This document shows, one piece after another, positions 58,457-64,000 of a stretch of DNA of 64,000 nucleotides. Numbering within the stretch: position 1 is the stretch's first letter; every line of letters starts with the position of its first letter. Below the pieces are notes generated by a model. That model had not been told where the DNA came from and ran no database searches. It worked only from the letters and a program-made list of their open reading frames with translations. The DNA comes from Xiphias gladius. Taxonomy: Eukaryota > Chordata > Actinopteri > Istiophoriformes > Xiphiidae. A program made the translations under genes and the position numbers. The stretch covers positions 12,178,105 to 12,242,104 of the forward strand of contig NC_053404.1 in the NCBI RefSeq assembly GCF_016859285.1, given 5' to 3'.

Positions 58457-58500
58457 GTTTTCAAAGGACTCAGTGTACAATAAAAACGTGGGGAACACAC
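58457..58500 (+). other. rpl7: rpl7 exon 7, untranslated, with poly(A) signal
   Basis: The acceptor TTCTTTTTCAG is followed by a short untranslated exon with AATAAA at 58479-58484, so the mRNA should end near 58500. An intron in the 3' untranslated region more than 50 nt after a stop codon could expose an mRNA to decay; here the donor is only 8 nt after the stop, so it is safe. Confidence 0.85.
58479..58484 (+). terminator. rpl7: rpl7 poly(A) signal AATAAA
   Basis: A canonical hexamer 22 nt into the last exon, followed by GT-rich sequence (GTGGTCTTGTC) suited to cleavage stimulation. Confidence 0.85.
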
Positions 58501-59024
58501 CCTGTCGTGGTCTTGTCATTAATGTGTGATCGTGCCATTTAATGCATCAATGTGCCATGTCATGCATATAGCACCTTTTTTTTTTTTTTTTAAGAATTTG
58601 GTATTTAGCGGAGTTAATCATTTTCCTCCTCAACTTTTAATTTGGTGTTAAGCAGTGGTAATTTGGCAATTGTAAAATGTATTTCTAAAATTCAAAGAGG
58701 ATAAACATTTAAACATCTTGTATTGGGCTAAAATTTGTTTCATATTGAGTAACGTAAGATAAAACCCCGGGTCCTCACATTTAATCATACTACAAGCAAA
58801 ATATGAACTGGCCGTCGCTGACATGAATAACAGACGAATGGGACAAGAATCTCCTACTAACCGTAGAATTGTTTAATTTTTAGATAACGCGTAACAAAAC
58901 CTTGGTCCTCGAAAACGCTGAAACAATGCACCAGTGAAGTTACGAGCTAAATTTGACAAGCAAAGCTAAATGTAAAAAAAAAAAAAAAAAAATCCCAAAT
59001 CTGCTGGCAATATTTATGAAACCT
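58501..59024. other. Short intergenic region between rpl7 and the C8orf89-like gene
   Basis: About 500 bp of AT-rich DNA with poly(T) (about 58577) and poly(A) (about 58975) runs. No exon is seen. It leads into the X-box-bearing promoter of the next gene. Confidence 0.6.
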
Positions 59025-59038
59025 GTTTCCATGGTTAC
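59025..59038 (-). promoter_or_regulatory. RFX-type X-box, promoter of the C8orf89-like gene
   Basis: GTTTCCATGGTTAC; read on the minus strand, GTAACC-AT-GGAAAC fits the X-box form GTHNCC-AT-RGNAAC at every position and the GTNRCC-N2-RGYAAC form with one mismatch. It lies 155 bp upstream of the predicted ATG at 59193, in a distance range usual for RFX targets. RFX factors drive ciliary and testis genes. The function is inferred from the motif alone. Confidence 0.55.
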
Positions 59039-59192
59039 GCGGTGACTAGGTAGCGTTTACCACCTAGAGCTGCAGTCTAACATTGCAGTTCAGGGGATGA
59101 CTGGTTTGAACCAATGCCGTTATGACCATGCGCCGTAGTTTTCCTCAATAACGAGGTTGTCTCAAAGATGTTTGTATGCCAGCTCCAACATA

Positions 59193-59391
59193 ATGACTTT
59201 CCAGGTTTACGCTTCTCTACCTACCACGAAGGTTTTAATATCAGAGGGGAGCTCAAATAGCCAGCGCGGCCCCGATGCGGCTGGATATTCAACATACAGG
59301 AACTTCGGGATGGGAGCAGGTGGAGGACAAGCGGCTTTCCGGCAGAATAGTCAAATAAGGAGAAAATATCCTGCGATACAACCCTTTAGCA
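59193..59391 (+). CDS. C8orf89-like gene exon 1 (residues 1-66)
   Basis: The first ATG in the frame sits in ATAATGACT. The donor A|GTGAGC is a near-consensus site, phase 1. A weaker donor at 59401 (GG|GTGTTC) would shift to a frame that dies in exon 4. Confidence 0.65.
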
Positions 59392-62162
59392 GTGAGCTAG
59401 GGTGTTCCATGTATGTGCTAAATTTATTCAGATGAAGCTAGCTTAAAGGTAAGACGAATGCTGAACACAGTTCATCTCTGTTGTAGAGTCCAGGGATGGG
59501 AAAATCTTGGTTTGCAGCTTCATAATTGGAGGATTAGGTGTCAACTTTTTCCAAAAGCTAGGAAAATACCACGATATTCAGTAAATGATTTCATCAGTAA
59601 ACCTGTTTCTTTGTCGGCAGCGTAGAGTTTTCTGCGCCAGCGTAACGACAGTATACCACAAATAGAACTCTATCTGGGCAAAAACATCCATCATCCTATA
59701 ATATATTTCTCAGAATATCAGTTTGTTTTTTGAGGCCAAGCTTTCATCTTCATGTCTCTGTTTAGAGTCCTGTTACAGCTTCTGTATTCGGTAGGGGTCG
59801 CTCACAACAGAAGGCTCTGCAGAAAATACAGTATTCAGTAAAGTAGTTATACATCAAATACTCTGTAATATGTGTAATATTATAATGGTATTGTGCTTGA
59901 TAAAAGATCCAAGAATAATAGCTAACAGAAATTGCATACTGCGTGAGTCATTATGCAGGGGTTTTAACGTGTGCTGTTGTGGCTGATAGTTATTTCTCTT
60001 TTTTCAATGTGCAGGTCACCTAACTTCGCCAAAGATGGCAAGCTGGAATCAGAGAACAACGACCCAGAGAAGGACATCTCTGGGAGGTACTTTCTCTTTG
60101 ATTAAAAAAAAAAAGTAAGAATTACAGAATAGGAGTTGCTCTTTCACTGTTATAGTTGAGATGAGATTCAGAAGATTCTTTATATTTTCTGACTCAGAAA
60201 TGTATAAGTCACTTTTGACCTAAAAAGTGAATTGGTTTTTAACGTGGAATTTGAAGCTTGTGTGGATTGTAACCTGACAGCCAGTAGATGGAGTTGTCAT
60301 CATACACAATGAGCACTGGTCCCATTTCAATGACTGCAGTTGTAACATTAGACACATGAGAGCAATTCACATACATTACAACTTTACAGTTGGAACTAAC
60401 AGTATCTATGCAAGCAAAACATTGCCCATATTTTAAAATATTTTTAAATTTCCCTTTCGAAAATTATTTTCCTCACCAGATGCTAGTTCTGAATGGCTAA
60501 ATATATTTGTTTTTATGTGTGAGGTTAGAGAGGACCAGAACTGTGATTCCTCCACTGCCAAGAGACTACCATGTGCACAGACCTGGCAAACTGCATCCCT
60601 TCAGCCTCTCCAAGGAGCTTTCCCACAGCCACGCAGGGCAACCCTTCACCCTGGGGTAACCAGTGGATTAGTGTCACTCAGTCCTGTAGTCTTAGCTGTA
60701 CTCTTCATAGCATATTTCTGGAGACAGCTGCACAGATACAGAAATTATACTCAGCAACATTTCCATTTATGAAAAATTATAAGAATATGAACGCGAAAAC
60801 AGCAGCCAGACACAATTAATATTTTGACACATAATTTTTCTGTCACAAACAGAAGATTTCCAGCTGGACTGCTTTTAAAGTTTAATATTCAACATTAAAA
60901 CCAGTCACCAGTTTTGTCCTCACTTCTGTCCTCCAGTTACCCTGACAGATATGAGGTGAACACAAGTCCAGCCACCCTCGTTCCCTCCACTTTAGTCCTC
61001 AGTGGCAGAAACACCTCAGTTCAAAACCACAAGCTCAGCAGGAATTTTTGGCCTTATAAACTAAATCAGACCAAGCCAATCAATAGTTCTCTCTGTTATT
61101 TTTCAGAACTATGCCTCTTCTGTTGTCCTTCTGTTCTGCAGGCCTAAGGTGAATTATCCAACCAACAACCTACTGACTGTTAAAGACAATCAGAAGAGTG
61201 AGTTATTTCAATGCTTTTACTATGTAGCCAAGACTTAAGTATATGGTTTTTCCACACTCAGGTATTTTTGTAGTCTTAACACATCAGGTCAGAATGCCCT
61301 GTATGTGTTGCGAGTGAAAAGGAGACTCTAACCTCCAACCTGTACAGGTGTTTATGACGTTGATTTACTGGCAACAAATATGTAATTTTAATTGATTTTC
61401 CTTCTTCAAACAAAAAGCACAGATCCCAGGCCTAGTTATTGTCAGTTCACACTGTTGGTTATGGTTCATAACAGAGTGGGACAAGGGGTCAAATGCAGAA
61501 AGGGAGTGTTCAATATCATCAATTGCAGTGGGGGTTTGTCCTGACACTCTTTTTCCAACTGTTTGCTCCAGTTTTAAAGTGCTCTCTCTTTTATTTTAAC
61601 CATCTCACTGGTGCTGCATTTCTTTTCAGATTCACTGCATTACACTGAAAGTACCAATCACACTGAGGTTTTTTTGTGAAGCACACTCTGATGAGGCAGA
61701 ACGAAATATCCAAGACTAACTGATATTCCTTATTTAATCAATACTAATCAAAGAATGAGGAGATGCAGAATAAGACAAGCAGGACAGTTAGAGATGGGTT
61801 TTTAAGCACTGAAATAATACCTGAATTGTGCAAACAGGGCTGTAAATACTATTGTGTTTTCACCATTGTGAAATTGCCTCTAATATAATGTGTTATTTTC
61901 AATGTATATATATCACAGTATTGTATTATAAAACTCATCCTAACATCTGTTATTCTCTCTCTTCAATGCTTTTCTCCCTGACTGTTTCCTTCCCTTTCTC
62001 TTCCTTGCCTCTTGCCTAACAGGTCAGTCCTATCCAGACCCGGTGGTCGGAGCCTCTCGCTCTTTTATCCACAGGGTATCTGAGCTGTCGTCTCTGGAGG
62101 GTGAGACAGTGACACAAGAAAAGCTCAAGAAAACGAGGAAACCTAGAAAACCTCCATCCTGA
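59193..62162 (+). CDS. C8orf89-like uncharacterised protein, complete five-exon gene
   Basis: Exons 59193-59391, 60015-60086, 60529-60655, 61142-61197 and 62023-62162 total 594 nt and encode 197 residues. Every junction is GT-AG and the phases (1, 1, 2, 1) close with no stop. The protein begins MTFQVYASLPTTKVLISEGS, has a Gly-rich patch (about residues 39-45) and a proline/histidine-rich middle (IPPLPRDYHVHRPGKLHPF, about 96-114). It ends with YPDPVVGASRSFIHRVSEL, a short acidic helix-like piece and a Lys/Arg-rich tail (KLKKTRKPRKPPS). The last exon resembles the C-terminus of human C8orf89 as I remember it (SDPLTGAPSQYLERLSK, later QETTTK and a basic tail), and the position next to rpl7 agrees. 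There is no signal peptide, membrane segment or known domain. Function is unknown; the X-box suggests a ciliary or testis role. The homology call is moderate, the gene structure firmer. Confidence 0.75.
60015..60086 (+). CDS. C8orf89-like gene exon 2
   Basis: The acceptor TCAATGTGCAG and donor GTACTT flank 72 nt encoding HLTSPKMASWNQRTTTQRRT plus SLG. An internal ATG in context AAGATGG could serve as an alternative start if exon 1 is skipped. A second frame (SPNFAKDGKLES...) is also open here but cannot be continued through exon 4. Confidence 0.72.
60529..60655 (+). CDS. C8orf89-like gene exon 3
   Basis: The acceptor GTGAGGTTAG and donor GTAACC (GG|GTAACC) bound 127 nt encoding RTRTVIPPLPRDYHVHRPGK, then LHPFSLSKELSHSHAGQPFT. 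The acceptor is modest, with an upstream TTTGTTTTTATG tract, but it is the one that keeps frame on both sides. Confidence 0.68.
61142..61197 (+). CDS. C8orf89-like gene exon 4
   Basis: The acceptor TTCTGTTCTGCAG is strong and the donor is GTGAGT. 56 nt encode PKVNYPTNNLLTVKDNQK. Two of its three frames are closed (one has TAA at its second codon), so the frame is fixed and it fixes that of exon 3. Confidence 0.78.
62023..62162 (+). CDS. C8orf89-like gene exon 5 (C-terminus)
   Basis: The acceptor TGCCTAACAG follows a 60-nt C/T-rich tract. It encodes QSYPDPVVGASRSFIHRVSE, then LSSLEGETVTQEKLKKTRKP and RKPPS, with TGA at 62160-62162. This exon carries the resemblance to human C8orf89. Confidence 0.82.
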
Positions 62163-62234
62163 CAATCACCTTCCTCCCAGTCACACTGGTCAAGGATTAA
62201 TACTTTGGTGTCTTTGCCAACAACATCTGAGCAA

Positions 62235-62240
62235 AATAAA
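62235..62240 (+). terminator. Poly(A) signal AATAAA of the C8orf89-like gene
   Basis: A canonical hexamer 73 bp after the stop codon, followed by a TGTTC/GTGGCTTGTTC element. This gives a very short 3' untranslated region and supports the gene end. Confidence 0.75.
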
Positions 62241-64000
62241 ACATTTAGGGCACCATGTTCATTTCAGTGGCTTGTTCTAACCGCTTGTTTATCCTCAGTG
62301 ATATTACTTCCTGTTTAACATGGCTTATCTTCACATTTTGGGATTCCTGACCTGAGCTTCTCTCTTTTAGTGACCACATACCGTACTTACTGTGGTAAAT
62401 TGCAGCATTTGCCCAACAATAAATGCTAATGATGAATATTACATAAATCAAGTATTTTCTATTATGACAGCTTTCTGTAGTTTTCCACTCAACATCTGCA
62501 TATTTATTTGACCTTTTTAATGGCTTGTAGCGGTTATTATGTAATACTGCCATATTTCTTGCTGTATCATTAGTGTTTTGCAGATGCTGTCTAGCTTGGA
62601 TCTCATTACAACAGTATTTCACACATTGCTTTGTTAAGCAAGTGGAATATCTATGTACATATTAAATAGTTTAGTGAAACTATTATTGTGCCTTGTAAAG
62701 TTTCCTCCTGAAATTAAAAAAATTTATTTTTCATATCTCAAGAAGTTTTTCTCTTTTGTGATTCACGATTTTTGTTCTCTGGCATCTAGTGAACACAGGC
62801 TAATAAAGGGAAATTCACCCTCCTTTTGGCACATACACTACATATTGACCAGTACAGTAACCAGAATACCTAAAAACTGCACTGAAACAATCTGCATTCC
62901 ATCGATACAAAGCAGAAACAAAACCGTGCCCCCAGATCCCAGAATGTGGTACTTTCCCACATAACACATTGTTTTGCTGCTGCATAGAGGGCAGTTCATG
63001 TCTCTGAATAGTCTTGTTCATTGTATTTGACAAAGACACCAGTCAGAGCAACTGTCTTTTTGTTTAGAGAGAAATGAGGACTTAATTTCTCGCTATTATT
63101 TGAAGATGTAGCAGCTGAGCTTACCATTTGTGCTGTTTTTTTTTTTTAAATTTCTGATAATTTTGATAGTTACTTGCATAGAATCTTTTAACTTGTCTCT
63201 TCTCTAAAACACCACAAACTCCCAAAATGCTGACTTAAATGTACAAAAGCCAACTGCATCCCTGTCATCATAGATTGAATAACTTAAGGGGACTAAAGGT
63301 CAGAGTCATGATTATAGTTTAGTTCAATATAGTATATTCATATAGATAATTGATGAAATCAAACAAACCTCAAATGAGAGAAAATTCACTTGCTGCTATC
63401 TGAGTGTGTATTGTATATCATAATGTGCACAAGGTATGAAGCCAGATGTCACAAGTGCAGCAAGCACAGCCAGTGAAACTGCCTGACGCAATGGATCTTC
63501 AAACTGGAATACTGTACAAACACCAGAAGGAGAGGACAAAGTTTTGGCATGAAAAAATAAAACCACACAAAAAGAATCATCATGTGTGATATAATTGTTA
63601 AATTCAAATTTTGTTTATTTAAACAAGTGTGTTAAAGTCCTTATATTTTCACTTGGCATAGTGTCTAGAAATATTAAAGACAGAAAAGAATAAAGGATAA
63701 TTCAATATGTCCAAAATGAAGTTGTTTCAGCTGTTCTACTTATCTCTGCTGTATGTTATCTCTCCACTAAAGTCATTTTCAGTTTTACCCAGTACTAATC
63801 AGTATGGCATGGGGAAATAGCCAAGATGGAGACATCAGTGTCATTTGAAGGATGACAGTATCCTGCAGTCTGTCACTGAGATCATTTAGAGTGGAGGCCG
63901 ATGGGGCTAAAAATGACAGATCAAGGCTTCTTGATGATTTGAAAGCCTTTCAAGTGAAAGATCAAGGTTTTTGTTTCATTATTAATCTTAATTTTTTTTA
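62241..64000. other. Non-coding sequence to the end of the window
   Basis: AT-rich. Open frames are short and unrecognised, and no splice-linked exons, RNA genes or clear repeats were seen. The next gene would lie beyond the window. Confidence 0.6.

Noticed and set aside
62245..62622. 125-codon open frame on the minus strand after the C8orf89-like gene
   Set aside because: It lies over the poly(A) region of the upstream gene, in AT-rich DNA, with no family resemblance and no promoter or splice support.

Overview
This window reads as nuclear DNA of a ray-finned fish, probably a percomorph-type teleost. The evidence is split genes with GT-AG introns, very long CA/TG microsatellites, and interspersed repeats of kinds I recognise from teleost genomes. 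Four protein-coding loci can be read. From left to right they are the 3' end of STAU2 (+), a complete rdh10 (-), a complete rpl7 (+) and a five-exon C8orf89-like gene (+). As I recall the human map, STAU2, RDH10, RPL7 and C8orf89 lie together at 8q21 with the same relative orientations, so this looks like an old conserved gene block.

Layout. Positions 1-34962 belong to the end of STAU2. Only three exons are visible: two encode the C-terminal half of the last double-stranded-RNA-binding domain (7725-7838 and 33554-33619), and the terminal exon starts at 34927. The rest is intron, including one of 25.7 kb, carrying repeats and microsatellites. Positions 35360-41685 are an intergenic stretch between the convergent STAU2 and rdh10. 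rdh10 occupies 42593-51748 in six coding exons (340 codons plus stop; all splice phases close). Positions 51749-54017 separate the divergent rdh10 and rpl7 promoters. rpl7 runs from its 5' TOP start near 54020 to its poly(A) signal at 58479, with six coding exons (245 codons plus stop) and a seventh, untranslated exon. Introns 3, 4, 5 and 6 of rpl7 each carry one copy of the same box C/D-type small RNA. The C8orf89-like gene (59193-62162, 197 codons plus stop) follows on the same strand, with a near-perfect RFX X-box about 155 bp upstream of its ATG. Positions 62241-64000 contain nothing I can identify.

How the genes relate. They are neighbours by ancestry and do not form an operon. STAU2 binds dsRNA, RDH10 oxidises retinol to retinal for retinoic acid synthesis, RPL7 is a 60S ribosomal protein whose introns host a small-RNA family, and the last gene is of unknown function. 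The points most worth following are the four-copy intronic C/D RNA family with a compensatory stem change, the X-box-linked C8orf89-like gene, the two readable frames of the last STAU2 exon, and a perfect 30-bp hairpin inside the STAU2 intron. Exon boundaries were read by eye from splice sites and phase; no alignment or expression data were available.
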